DNA from: Microvelia longipes
Lineage: Eukaryota; Arthropoda; Insecta; Hemiptera; Veliidae
Direction of reading: 5' to 3'
Length of the DNA: 64,000 bases
Assembly: GCA_018340805.1 (NCBI GenBank)
Contig: JACMZG010001870.1
Coordinates: forward strand, 47,435,053-47,499,052
A program made the position numbers and the translations under genes. Below the pieces are notes generated by a model that worked only from the letters and a program-made list of their open reading frames with translations, was not told the DNA's origin and did not search any database. Positions 34,037 to 45,628 of this stretch are shown here, in pieces (within the stretch, counting starts at the first letter, position 1; every line of letters starts with the position of its first letter).

Positions 34037-34720
34037 ACAGTAGGACAGAACATTTCCGCCCTGATTTATGTTCCCTCCCTTATTTTCACAAACAGGCCGT
34101 ACGGTTTTTTTTTCTCCCTGAAAATAAGGGCGGAAAGTTAATTTTTTCTCCCTTCTAGAGGACATTTTTTTACAGTCCATTATTACCTCTTTTTATCTAA
34201 TTGGAATACAATACAGGTATTTGTATTTACTTATTATTATAATTATAAGTAATATAATTAGATGCAAATTTGTTTGCAAATTTCAAAGGGAAAACAAGCT
34301 ATTTTTTAATAAAATAATTATTATGTGACATAATAATACAAAAAAAGACTTTAAAAATAAACAATCGACTTTTTTATCCAAAAAAAAGATGCCCCACAAA
34401 TTAAATTAATATATTTTTTTTTGAAAGAATAAAGTTGTATTATTTGAAAATTCCCAGATTAATTCATATAAGAATAACATGATTTTGTTTTTCATTAATA
34501 AAAAAAAATATTTGCTTGAAAAGAGACGATTTTTTCAGATTTCTCACAACGGGCAGAGGGTTTTAGCAGGAAAGGAACTGAAGCCATTCAATATTTTTTT
34601 AATTACTTTCTCACGAGGTTTTGTTTCCTAGTCAGTGAAAGTTTGAAAGCAATCATAATTCTTTTGATATTCGTATTATTAAGATGTGTGGTTGGAGGAG
34701 GAATTCTAATGAAGAGTGCG
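34037..34720. other. No feature seen
   Basis: AT-rich sequence with poly-A/T runs. Confidence 0.45.
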
Positions 34721-34879
34721 TTTAAGTGAATTTTCATCGCAAAATGACGCTTATGAGGCTGTACAGATGACAAAAGTCGAGGGGGATTTCGATTCCGATT
34801 GCAATCCTGATTCTAAACAAAATTATATATATATATATACATACATACATACACACACACACACCACACACACACATAC

Positions 34880-34929
<50 letters not shown>

Positions 34930-34945
34930 TATATATATATAGCAG
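34721..34945 (+). repeat. Repeat G with peptide-like core and (TA)n, copy 1
   Basis: GTGAATTTTCATCGCAAAAT then GACGCTTATGAGG recurs at 60800-60905 and 55470-55500 on minus, always followed (in that orientation) by (TA)n. One frame gives QNDAYEAVQMTKVEGDFDSD here and [20 protein letters not shown] at the third copy. It is either a nucleotide repeat with a TA tail or the relic of a short coding segment. Function unknown. Confidence 0.5.
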
Positions 34946-35005
34946 GCATGTCTTATACATCCTTAGCCTCGGAAACCGGCTCAAATTAGACACATCTCAC
35001 CGGCA

Positions 35006-35030
35006 CTGATGATGACCGTTCAGGTTAAAA
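35006..35030 (+). ncRNA. Degraded hammerhead-like core
   Basis: CTGATGA, one extra T, GACC/GGTT helix with a five-base loop, then AAAA in place of GAAA. The flank (AAAAGCTGGCTTTGTTTTATA) resembles the complement of 10888-10910, where a similar core lies on minus. Confidence 0.25.
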
Positions 35031-35354
35031 GCTGGCTTTGTTTTATAATTATAAATCATCTGTGGGATGACAAACTTTATTTATTTTAAAAAGATATGCT
35101 CAATCAGTACTAAGAGATATCTAAAAATCATTGAACATTTGCAAATTATTCAATGTAGAATTTGGTTGTCATAAAAACAATAGAAAGTGGTTATGACAAT
35201 AAAAACTTTCGATATTGAAACTACAGTAATTACAGTTTGTGTCTCAGGTAAGAACTCGAATACTTAGTGTGATCAGTCACCGCTGTCATGTAATGGCGTC
35301 ACAGTAGGATGACCTGTCATTGTGTATACTAGTAATTAGAACACCTATATTCAT

Positions 35355-35602
35355 GCCGCCTCCGTGGCGAGGTTGTTAAGGCGTTAGTCTTTACACTGAC
35401 CTTTGACACCCACAGGTCTAGGGTTCGCATCCCAGGTTACGCTCTCAGTTTATAGAAGATTATTGTTTAGGTATATTATCGCCAACTTTAGAATTCACTT
35501 TAAGCGTAACGGTTGCTACTACCACTCGAGGTGGTTCCCGCAGGGGTTATCCCTGATGAGCCGCAGGGCTCTAAACGGGTATTATTATTATTATTATTAT
35601 TA
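35355..35602 (+). mobile_element. tRNA-derived SINE with (ATT)n tail, copy 1
   Basis: Head GCCGCCTCCGTGGCGAGGTT...GTTAAGGCGTTAGTC with an A-box fit and a long-variable-arm layout, B box GGGTTCGCATCCC at 35420-35432. The body includes GGTTCCCGCAGGGGTTATCC, with tail ATTATTATT. Related copies: 37655-37849 (-) and a tail-side part at 52681-52855 (-). Leu/Ser-type head suggested by layout only. Confidence 0.75.
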
Positions 35603-36940
35603 TATTATCATAGTAGAGACAGCTAGATACGCAAAGGTAATTGTCTCAAAATCGGGTTTAGGTCAAAAGGAGTTGTTTGGAGCAATAAATTTTATTTTTT
35701 TAAAATTTTTTAGAGGCAGCACCCCCTAAATTTATAATGTATAACTTTAAATTTATTCGGTCGGGGTCCGACCGAAAAAAATTAGAATAAAATACAAAAA
35801 TACGCATTAAAATAAAATCAACGTCTGGAGATAAAAGCTAGGGTTAGCGGAAAAAAGCACATAAGTGAAATTTTTAAATTTTTTTTATACGATCAAAGTA
35901 TTTCTCAGACCTTACAGTCAAAACTATCGTTAAATAAGATAAATGAGTAAAACTACATTATGACTAAATCCAAATTTTTATCAATTTGATAAAATAATAA
36001 TTATAATTATTATAATAATGACTTATGTCCTTTTTCCCGCCGACCCTAGAAATATTGTATGCACCTTGGGAGCAAAATGATATTTTCCCCCTTGCCATTA
36101 CCACACTCGGCTTAGCCGCGGGAATTAATAGCCATAACTCCCTCAGCTTTGCCTCGTGAGTTCAATAATTTGGTTCCCTCGGCTTACGCGTTAGGAACCA
36201 ACCAACTGCTCAGGGAAATAATAGCATTCTTTACTCTTTTGGTGAATTGATAACTATTAATTTTTTTCCTTTAACAAATTTGACACTTTATAGGGTGCAA
36301 ACTATTAGCGATGAAAAAAATCAAAGCGTAAAATCAGAGTCCAATTTAGAATTTTGAAGTAAAGTGTCATATGCCCCAATTGGGACGCTGTGGCTAAACG
36401 GTCAATATACGTAAAAATCTAAATTAAGATGGGAAAGATATATATATATCCATTTAAATCGTCTAGATTAACATATTTATTCGTCATAAGGCAGCCTCTT
36501 TTCGCGAACATGAAAGCGCCCGCGAAGTTTCTCTTAAAAAGAATCTTTTAATGCTGAAGTTTTGTCAAAAAATAAATCTACTTCAAAATGCTGAATAATT
36601 ATTCCATCCTTATTTTGTTTACCCGTAATCATAATAATTATCGATTTATCAATGGAAGCATTCGCTATAGAATCGCCTCAATGAAATCCCACAGTTCAGA
36701 ACTCCTTCAACTTTTCCTAAACTTAAGTGTATTCTAAAATGAACAATTATCAGAGCAATTTACATATTTCATAACACAAGTTATTAACCTCTACAAAACA
36801 ATAACCTCCGTTTTGTTTTTTGTTCCTGTACAGGTGATTTAATTATCAGCTGATTCACCATTATATTCAAAGGAAATGCGCTAAAACAATTAAAAGTTAT
36901 TATGGCGTAGGCCCGCAAGCCGAGCGAATTTTTAATTATT
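35603..36940. other. Anonymous sequence
   Basis: Short TCGGTCGGGGTCCGACCGA palindrome at about 35758. The GC-richer stretch 36090-36220 (CCGCGGGAATTAAT, CTTTGCCTCGTGAG) repeats a loose motif. No gene. Confidence 0.45.
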
Positions 36941-36973
36941 ATTTTATATTATACACATATATTATACACACAC

Positions 36974-37066
<93 letters not shown>

Positions 37067-37090
37067 GTGTATAGTATATATGTGTATAGT
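36941..37090. repeat. (TA)n/(TG)n microsatellite
   Basis: TA tract running into about 20 TG dinucleotides, then TATA/GTGTATAG variants. Confidence 0.9.
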
Positions 37091-37221
37091 GTTCTACCCT
37101 TATGAGTCCAATTCACCATTTTGTGTCTAATTTACAGAAGAAGTGTGACTTTTACTATAAGTTTCAAAAGCTTTAACTAAAATCAACACGTGCCTCACGT
37201 CCAGATCTTGAAACTATAAGG

Positions 37222-37429
37222 CAGAACCTAAGCCCAGTTTAATTTAGGGCTAAAGTTCTTACAATAACCTGACATCGCACAGGCTTGGAACCACCGGCTT
37301 AACGTCCCCTTCGAAGAACGGCGCGTGAAAAAATTTTCATTCCCCGCATGAAATTCCTAAAGGTCCCGACCGGGATTGAACCCAGACTGTTTGGGTGAGA
37401 GGCGCACGTGCTAATCACTGCACCACCAG
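37222..37429 (-). mobile_element. tRNA-Gly-type SINE, copy 1
   Basis: Minus strand head GGTGGTGCAGTGATTAGCAC, GTGCGCCTCTCACCC, B box GGGTTCAATCCC. The body has TTCACGCGCCGTTCTTCGAA and GTTAAGCCGGTGGTTCC. Near-parallel copy at 55135-55350. The head resembles tRNA-Gly(GCC). The body block is conserved between copies better than its flanks. Confidence 0.8.
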
Positions 37430-37654
37430 TAACCAACGAAATAAACTCATACAATCCTTATCAAAGCCAATTTTCAACCGTTTTAAGTGTAAACTTGAAT
37501 GTAATTTTCTTTTATACTGACTTCTTGCAGGAAATCGCTAAATATTGGGGTTTTTCCGCGTCTTTTCTAAGCTTATTTTGTTCATAATTTTGTTACTTTG
37601 TATATTATATAATAAACATGATGTCCGTTAACAGCCTTATAGTTTATCAAGGAC

Positions 37655-37849
37655 AAACTTTGCAGAAGCCACCTCGGGTGGTAGTGGCAAACTGCTACGC
37701 TCTAAATGTATTCTATAACTAGCGATTAATTAATTTGAACAATAATCTCATAAAATGTGAGAGTGTAAACTAGGATGCGAACCCCAGACCTTCGTGGTAC
37801 AAAGGTCAGTAAATAATGACGCTCTAACGCCCACAACCACAAAGGCGGC
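37655..37849 (-). mobile_element. tRNA-derived SINE, copy 2
   Basis: Minus strand GCCGCCTTTGTGGTTGTGGG then GGCGTTAGAGCG, B box GGGGTTCGCATCC at 37785-37773, body ending near CCACTACCACCCGAGGTG. Same family as 35355-35602, but without the tail part. Confidence 0.7.
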
Positions 37850-38204
37850 TCAAAATAACCACCATTAATATTTGACTTAAAAATACACCCCACACCCTAC
37901 ATTTTATAAAATATGCGCATTTAATGTAATACTATCTATAAAACAATAATGGAAATAAATGCTTATCTCCTATCCTATTAACTATTAATAGCTCTAAACC
38001 TCTCAAATAGACATCTGATTGAAAGAGGGATTGAGGTAATTAAGAAGAAATCAACAATAATTTGATATTAATAATAATAGCTAATTAGAATGTTAAAATT
38101 ACCTGATGCTGATAGTCAGGTGGATAGTTCATAATGACTATGTAATTGATCTGAAACAAAGAGTAAGAAATAAAACAAGGTGACAAATGAGTAAAAAAGA
38201 TGTG
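37850..38204. other. No feature seen
   Basis: AT-rich spacer before the 42-bp array. Confidence 0.4.
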
Positions 38205-38790
38205 ATGAGAGTGCACTGGAATCGTCATCAGTGGTATTATCGACTGATGACAATACACTAGGATCACCATCAGTAGAATTCTCCACTCCTGAATTCGCAC
38301 TGGAATCGTCATCAGTGAAATTATCTACTAATGACAATACACTAGGATCGACAATACACTAGGATCACCATCAGTGAAATTCTCCACTCCTGAAAACGCA
38401 CTGGAATCGTCATCAGTGGTATTATCTACTGATGGCAATACACAAGGATCACCATCAGTGAAATTCTCTACTTCTGAAAACGCACAGGAATCGTCATCAG
38501 TGAAATTATCTACTGATGGCAATACACAAGGATCACCATCAGTGAAATTCTCTACTTCTGAAAACGCACAGGAATCGTCATCTGTGAAATTAACTACTGA
38601 TGACGATACACTAGGATCACCATCAGTAAAATTCTCCACTCCTGAAAACGCATTGGAATCGTCATCAGTGAAATTATCAACTGATGGCAATACACTAGGA
38701 TCACCATCAGTGGAATTCACCACTCCTGAAAATGCACTTGAATCGTCATCAGTGGTATTATCCACTGATGACGATACACTAGGATGAGCA
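38205..38790 (-). repeat. 42-bp (14-codon) array, block 1
   Basis: Two unit types alternate to give an 84-bp period. The minus strand is open for 158 codons with a 28-residue repeat such as VDNFTDDDSCAFSE + VENFTDGDPCVLPS. The plus strand is also open (137 codons). Ser/Asp/Thr-rich repeats could come from a secreted low-complexity protein, but there is no start region, signal peptide or splice context, so I list it as a repeat. Confidence 0.85.
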
Positions 38791-38849
38791 TCCGAGATAT
38801 TCACAAAAATAAGTAGAAATCACTGGAATTGTTCAATGCTAAGAATGCA

Positions 38850-39680
38850 CTCCACTCCTGAAAATGCACTGGAGTGGGATTTCAGATAATGAGAATGCAC
38901 TATAAGTAGCATTAGTTGAATTATCCATTGCTGAGAATGAACTAGATTCCTCATTAGAGGGATTATCGAGAATGATAATGTTAGATTAGTTGAATTATCA
39001 CCTCGGATAATGAGAGAGCATTAGTTAATTATCCATTGGAGAATATGACTAGATTCCTCATTAGAGGGATTATCGGATAATGAAAATGCACTATAAGTAG
39101 CATTAGTTGAATTATCCATTGCTGAGAATGAACTAGATTCCTCATTAGAGGGATTATCGGATAATGAGAATGCACTATAAGTAGCATTAGTTGAATTATC
39201 CATTGCTGAGAATGAACTAGATTCCTCATTAGAGGATTATCGGATAATGAGAATGCACTATAAGCATAGTAAATTATCCATTGCTGAGAATGAATTAGTT
39301 TCCTCATAAGAGGGATATCGGATATGAGAATGCAGTATAAGTAGCATTAGTGGAATTATCCATTGCTGAGAATGCACTGGAATCCTCATTAGTGGGATTA
39401 TCGGCTAATGAAAATGCACTATAATTATAGCATCATTGGGTTTTTTTTAATGCTTAGAAGCACTATGATCAGAATCAGTGGAATTCTTCAATGGTGAGAA
39501 TGCACTAGAATCGTCATCAGTGGGATTATTAACAGAACATAGTGCACTGGACTTATCATTAATGGGATCATCAACTAATTAGGATGCAGTGAGATCATTA
39601 ACTAATGAAAATGCAGAGAGATCACCAGTTCATGGATATACAGTAAGATCCTCAGTAAAAGGATTATGCACTAATATCTT
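38850..39680 (-). repeat. 42-bp array, diverged block 2
   Basis: 84-bp units, homologous in register to block 1. The minus frame reads SDNPSNEESSSFSA + MDNSTNATYSAFSL. Indels break the frame in several places, and the array decays toward 39680. Confidence 0.85.
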
Positions 39681-39699
39681 TTACAATTTTTTGAAAAAC

Positions 39700-39935
39700 G
39701 TATCAGTCATTTGATAAACATTAAACTTATACTGATAACACAATGAAACTTGACATAAATGTTGGTCTTATACATGACTACAAGCGTGCCAACGCCTAAA
39801 CCCACAGACAAATTGTTCCGCGATTTATGAATTTTTGATGAGTCATTATTGCGGGTTAATGACATCATAAAAAATATTTTCTGGATAGCACAACTGGACC
39901 TAAAGATTGATTTTTGTCAAGTTTCAACACTCTTA
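39700..39935 (-). repeat. Family F fragment
   Basis: Minus strand has GTTGAAACTTGACAAAAATC, then TTGTGCTATCCAGAAAATA, TGATGTCATTAACCCGCAAT and GCGGAACAATTTGTC, in the order seen at 53285-53420. Confidence 0.65.
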
Positions 39936-40599
39936 ATATATATCATTGTTGAATAAATTTACCGAGTTTGCTAAACATGAATAGTTGACACATGTTATTA
40001 ATTGTTCAGAGACGTAGAACAACAGCTCTTCGGCGTTTTGATGAGCTCTCTAGAGTCTTTTGTTTTAGCGAACAAGAAAAACAGAGTGAGAGGAAGGGGA
40101 AAGGAAAAGGTTTTAAAATGGAAATAAAGGAAACCAAACAATACTCGGGTGTTTGTAATACAATTATGTCGAGCTTATCAATGATGACGAATTGTCGATG
40201 ATCGGAACAGTATCCACCTGATATTTAGTTAGCAATTGCATTTTGTATTTATCCTTGTTAAACACTATTCCTAGGTGACTTTATTGCACCAACTCTAAAT
40301 AAATACACGGGAGCTACTGATCGTCTTAGCAGCGGGAACACCCGGTATATATCTTGTAAACCCACCCACACATTCTAAACTCAGCACCAAAGTTTTTGAA
40401 ACAAACACGACATCCCGTTCTTCAAGGCTCTCTCTAAAGCAAGATGAGACACTTTTGCACATTATACACCTAAAAACACGATACCAACCCGTCTACCAGC
40501 ACACACCACTCATTATTCAGACAGAGAACTTCAGTGAACACCACTTAGGCGTCTCTAATTAAGGCAACCCGAAAAGGATAATTTAGGTGCCATTTTAGA
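39936..40599. other. Anonymous; unrecognised open frame
   Basis: The 69-codon plus-strand frame at 39992-40201 has a basic stretch but no domain. No gene supported. Confidence 0.4.
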
Positions 40600-40670
40600 T
40601 TCGGATTTTTTTAGCGAACACAATATTTTTCCTTTATACCTACGGTATAAATGAGAAAAAAGAAAAATCT
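40600..40670 (-). repeat. Family F 5' end fragment
   Basis: TTTTTTTAGCGAACACAATA and TTTTTCCTTTATACCTACGG are the complement of the family F start. Confidence 0.6.
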
Positions 40671-40675
40671 TTCGC

Positions 40676-40750
40676 CGACATTGTCATGATGGTTTAGCCT
40701 TCATTGTCATGATGGTTTAGCCTTCATTGTCATGATGGTTTAGCCTTCTG
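40676..40750. repeat. 23-bp tandem repeat, 3 units
   Basis: TTCATTGTCATGATGGTTTA repeated with period 23. Confidence 0.9.
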
Positions 40751-41310
40751 ACAATATCGATAATAATGGAGGGTTTTGGTCCTCCTAAGAGGAAAGCGTC
40801 AACTTGATCGTCCACCTTTAAATACTTATCACTGTAAGGGCTAATTATTTATTAAAAACAGCTAACAATTTTTATATAGTAAATAAATAAATATAAAAAA
40901 GATTCTAAAGATTTAATAGCTGCAAACTTAGACGCATTACTTTGCTCCAAGGTATAAGTGGGGGTAAGTAACAGTGGCTATAAGATGTTGTTGCAGCAAT
41001 AACACAGTGTACAGGTCGTGCTCGGTGAGAGGTACCAGCTAAAGGTCACCTAAAACTTCCATAAAAACTTCTCTAACGCCTTCGGCCACTACATCCTTCT
41101 AGCCACTACTTAATGTGTAAACAAAAGTAGTAATACCATTGGTCGAACATATAACTTATGTTAAATAAGACGAAAGAAATTAACATTTATCATGTTATTG
41201 TTTACCACATAGAGTTTATGCTAAAAAGACTTTAGGCAACATATTCCAAATAATTACTGGTTTACGTTATACACGTAAAACTACCATCATATTTATTATC
41301 TAACTAGCTT
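40751..41310. other. No feature seen
   Basis: Anonymous sequence without coding support. Confidence 0.45.
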
Positions 41311-41490
41311 CATAGCAGAGCATCTAATAACATAGATATAGCAGAGCATCTCATAACATAGAGATAACAGAGCATCTCATAACATAGAAAAAGCAAAGCA
41401 TCTCATAACATAAAGATAGCAGGGCATCTCATAACATAGATATAGCAGAGCATTTCATAACATAGATATAGCAGAGCATCTCATAACATA
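41311..41490. repeat. 26-bp array running into the gap
   Basis: GCAGAGCATCTCATAACATA plus six bases, about seven units, cut off by the N run. Confidence 0.9.
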
Positions 41491-41500
41491 NNNNNNNNNN
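41491..41500. other. Assembly gap (10 N)
   Basis: Ten N at the end of the 26-bp array. The true length of the array is unknown and sequence on the two sides may not be truly adjacent. Confidence 0.99.
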
Positions 41501-42107
41501 AATTCGAAACTAAACTAGTTAAATCAAACTTCAATAAATAAATTAATTCTAGTTATAGACTTCAATAGTAAAAAAAAACCTTTAGATACAACTTCCCTTT
41601 ACTACTCACGATCTTAAAAAAACCTGTAAAAATAAAACCTGCTTTAAACTAAATAAAGATCTAAAAATTAAGTCAAAGAGATTTCTAACTTCCTGAAAAT
41701 CTATAAAGATACATTTTCTAGCAATACTAGCGCTGTTGCGGTCAAACAGGAAATTATATAAACAAATACTTAACCGAATAAAGAATAAGTAGATCAGTAA
41801 GTTTTTTTTCGTCTATTTGAAGATATACTTTTACTTTTATTAAGTCAGGTTGGTCATTAATGTAGTGAGACATAATAATCAAGTTTATTAAAGGAGTTGT
41901 AAAACTTGTCTTTAGTTATATGACGTTGATTATTAATAAAATAATAAAGACATTTATAAATTATTACATAACTTAATGATTTCGGGACTAGACAAAGAGT
42001 TAATAGATTAATAGATAAATCAATAGATAAAATAAATAAATAAATAGTTAATAGATGGGTCATAGCCTGTCCTAATACTATAAGAAGCTAGAAGCATCTT
42101 CTCAGGG
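41501..42107. other. No feature seen
   Basis: AT-rich. A short (AAAT)n-like stretch near 42020. Confidence 0.45.
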
Positions 42108-42236
42108 CATAGAGATATATACTAGAGGGAGCATAGCCTATCTTAATACATTGAGAGGCCTGAAAACTTTTTAGTGGGGCTCTCAGGGGCTCTGTGTAAC
42201 CTCATTGAAACCTCCTCCAAAAGGGAGTTGAGGTTA
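42108..42236 (+). mobile_element. hAT-like MITE, 5' part
   Basis: CATAGAGATATATACTAGAG and the following 125 bp match 51998-52130, including GGCTCTCAGGGGCT and CCTCATTGAAACCTCCTCCA. The right end is missing. Confidence 0.7.
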
Positions 42237-42245
42237 GGGTGAGCC

Positions 42246-42345
42246 TCTACTGCGACAATAGAGCATCTACTGCGACATTAGAGCCTCTACTGCGACCATA
42301 GAGTCTCTACTGCGACAATAGAGCCTCTACTGCGATATTAATACC
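42246..42345. repeat. 20-bp tandem repeat, 5 units
   Basis: GAGCCTCTACTGCGACAATA repeated with single-base changes, directly after the truncated MITE. Confidence 0.9.
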
Positions 42346-43417
42346 TCAATGGTAAAATGTATTTATGCTACTAGGCAGGAAAAACTTAATTTTCAGATGA
42401 AAATTCTCAAAAATGAACATAACTGACAACCATGATCATTTTAGCTCCCAAAGTAAAAGCGAGGATGGGAAATAAACAATAGAATCAGGAGAAGGATAAC
42501 ACAAAAAACTTTATATGGACCTCTATTTAAAATTATTAAAGCTTTTCAGGAGGAATAGGTCCAAAATAATATAAAAAACTAATTTTGCCGAGCTTTCGAT
42601 TGTTCAAACATCATTTAAACATCAGTTGTTGTCCAAACATCTATTTGTTAGGAACCATGTAACAGTTTTTTGCTATTATTTATTATGCTAAGCCTTGAAA
42701 AAGATTAAATTATATGGACAGATCGGCAAAATTAGTTTTTTTTTATATTATTTTGGACCTATTCCTCCTTAAAAGCTTTAATGAGAGGGATAACCAATTT
42801 GCTGGTTTGGTTGGCCCAAAAAAATGTCAAAAATACAAACAAAGAATTGAAAGTAATAAACCAGAATTACGTCAGATGATTCCTCTTGGATGCATTTGTT
42901 GCAAAATCATCTAATTTAAAAATAAAATTGCGGCTAAAAAATGGAAAACAATTTTCTGTATTTCATCAGGCAAGGCTAGGCTGTACTACGTGTCTAAAAT
43001 AAGTTTAAAGTTACTTAACTTTATAACTTATTAACTTAATTTACTTGAAAATACGATGTGAAATCATAATAAATGATTTAAGATAATATTTTCTTTTAAT
43101 ACATTTTTAGTTTTGCCAAGTAGGGTTATGAATTCGTATATAAAGACTGTAAGACCAAGTTTTTAAGTTACAGGCACTTTTACTTTTCCTTGTTTTTACC
43201 GTAATGTAGAGAAAGTATTGCGTTTGAACTCTGAAACTGGGAATCATTTAATAAAATAAGATTTTATTGTTTCAGAATACAAATAATGTGCAAATACATA
43301 CATACATGACAAATATATATATATATATATATAATCCATTTATTGCAAAATACAAGACAAATATACATAATACAAATAACTCAATTTAAAGTTTAATGCA
43401 ATACAATTTTACTCCCT
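42346..43417. other. Anonymous; family F start at about 43180
   Basis: TTTTACTTTTCCTTGTTTTT and GAGAAAGTATTGCGTTTGAA mark another family F 5' end. The 66-codon plus-strand frame at 42714-42914 is unrecognised. A short (TA)n lies at 43313-43332. Confidence 0.4.
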
Positions 43418-43419
43418 AA

Positions 43420-43478
<59 letters not shown>

Positions 43479-43489
43479 TATATATTATA

Positions 43490-43546
<57 letters not shown>

Positions 43547-43552
43547 TACATA
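43418..43552. repeat. (TA)n microsatellite
   Basis: TA tract with TTATATA interruptions; ATATATTAGGGAG at its right end is inverted near 43415 (CTCCCTAATATATG), so the tract may be the tip of a hairpin. Confidence 0.9.
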
Positions 43553-44405
43553 TATTAGGGAGTATGACCCGACCTGGCATGTAGCTCACATTTTGTCCAC
43601 CAAGGTGCTGGCTCAATTTTTCCATTTGGGTGCGGCCATTTTGTTTTACACTAGCAAATGTAAACAAACTATTGACGGTACTCAAAAGTTTTGTTTTTAT
43701 TGCGTTTATTTGCACATTTTAGAATAAAATGTTAATAATTTGTGTTAGAAATACGTTTTGTCACATCCAATAGAGGTTTAAGTGCGAATTTTTAAATACT
43801 AGGTTTCTTTAAATTACTTAAAACGAGTTGCTAATTAAAATTTATTTTTCGAGTGCACTACTTAACTTAGTACATTTTTGCAAGTGATATTTGTTTTTTC
43901 CCCTTCAAATATTAATTGTATTTAGTAGTTTAACAACATTAACCTTCTTCAAAACTTCTGAATATAATAAAAGGAATCGAATTTTAAATTACATCTAAGG
44001 CAATACAAAATCTCTGTATTTTCTTCAAAATCTTAATTAAAACATGTGATTTACCTTTACTAAAGTTTCTCTTTTTCTTTAACTAAATTTTTGTTAAAGA
44101 AAAAGTGTTAAAGAAGTTGTGAAACAATTATTTCACAGAATTTAATACAAAATTATTAAAATATCACGTACATATTAGAGTACGACAACACGATTAAATG
44201 TAAAACTCACCTAATATTATCAGGGTTGCCAATAATAAAATCTTAAAAGGCTCATGCGCAGTTATTCCAATTTTAGCTATTTTTTTTTTATTTTTGAGCT
44301 AGCTATCAGCTTATCACGCATGTCTGATTTTTTTACACAGGTTAGTATAGGTTTTTCCCTACTTGACTTATAAATTAAAAAGGTTGTATTTACCGCAAGT
44401 TGAAG
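43553..44405. other. No feature seen
   Basis: Anonymous sequence with a palindromic TTTTTCTTTAAC / GTTAAAGAAAAA pair near 44065-44110. Confidence 0.45.
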
Positions 44406-44745
44406 AAGCAATCGAAGAATCGGCTACCGTCGATACTTGCTGTTGGATATGAATATCCCTGAACCGGTTTCGGCATAACGACATCATCAGCAGGCTAGGA
44501 AACACTCGAGCCTTAAACTAATAAAGTTATATCAGTGATTAACTTCTAGTCTCAATGAGCACGACAAGTCCTCTGAAGATCTTCAAAGGGCTCGTCGTGC
44601 TCATTGAGACTAGAAGTTAATCACTGATATAACTTTATTAGCTGAGAGCTCGAGTGTTGTCCCGCGATGGCGTTATGCCGAAACTGGTCCAGGGATATTT
44701 ATATCCAACAGCAAGTATCGACGGTAGCTGATTCTTCGATTACTT
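44406..44745. mobile_element. Palindromic element with hammerhead-like boxes
   Basis: Arms of about 160 bp, nearly identical inside (GTTATATCAGTGATTAACTT and its complement), meet at GACAAGTCCTCTGAAG. Towards the ends, minus carries CTGATGATGTCGTTATGCCG + AAACCGG (44490-44465) and plus carries GATGGCGTTATGCCGAAACT (44666-44685). This pattern fits a head-to-head Penelope-type terminal segment. Confidence 0.65.
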
Positions 44746-44788
44746 ATAAATTACTTTAGATTAAACTTTTCAAGGTAGCTTTTTAATT

Positions 44789-44848
44789 TAATGTAAGTCA
44801 AATATAATTTAATGTAAGTCAAATATAATTTAATGTAAGTCATATACA
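44789..44848. repeat. 21-bp tandem repeat, 3 units
   Basis: TTTAATGTAAGTCAAATATA repeated. Confidence 0.85.
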
Positions 44849-45628
44849 ATATCTGTATAAATATATACGAGGGGCCACGTTTGAAAACTCAAAGTAGCTA
44901 GCACACAACTTCACAGGAAGTTTAATATCTACATGAATGAAATATAGTGCGACAGCATTGCACCATATCCATGCTACATAGCAAGCGTACATTTAAATAA
45001 GAACAGGTGTATCTGGCTGTCATGCTTCGATGCACACCAAGGTCCCCTACAACTAGACACTAACTATACATGAATACATGACATACAAAATCATCATTAT
45101 AAGTTAGTTCTATTATACATATTGATTGTTGGTAACTAACATAAACTATTTTTTTTTTCTTAACAAATTTAAAAAAAAATTAATACAAAAATATTTAAAT
45201 TAAGAAAAAGTTTATAGTTCGACATATATAATTAAAAAGAATTTATATCATAGTACCAATAGAATCGAACTTCCGTCAAAGAAACACGCAACGTAATACG
45301 AATTGTCTAGTTTATTCTAAAAAATACGACAAAAAATACTGCAGTGTCTGTAGTAATACTTTTTACTGAAGTATTTTTGTTTTTAAAGTCCTATTTAAAG
45401 GCAGAACATGAAAGAACTAAAGAGAGCACTTAATTAGACTTGTTTGTTGGAGAAACACAAGGCTTAACAGCTTGGACATGGTACTTACACACAGAATATA
45501 TCAAATGTGGGAAAATAAGGAATGTATAATTCTATAATGAAAGCTCTGGTTTTCAGTAAAGAGCCCAAAATCGTTTTGACAGTGGGCTTGCTTGTTTTTA
45601 TGATATAAGTGATCTAAGGATATTGAAT
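44849..45628. other. No feature seen
   Basis: TATACGAGGGGCCACGTTTG at about 44866 is loosely like a mariner end, but no partner end was found. Confidence 0.4.

Noticed and set aside
44866..44890. Mariner terminal repeat (TACGAGGGGCCACGTTTG)
   Set aside because: No matching inverted end or transposase found nearby.
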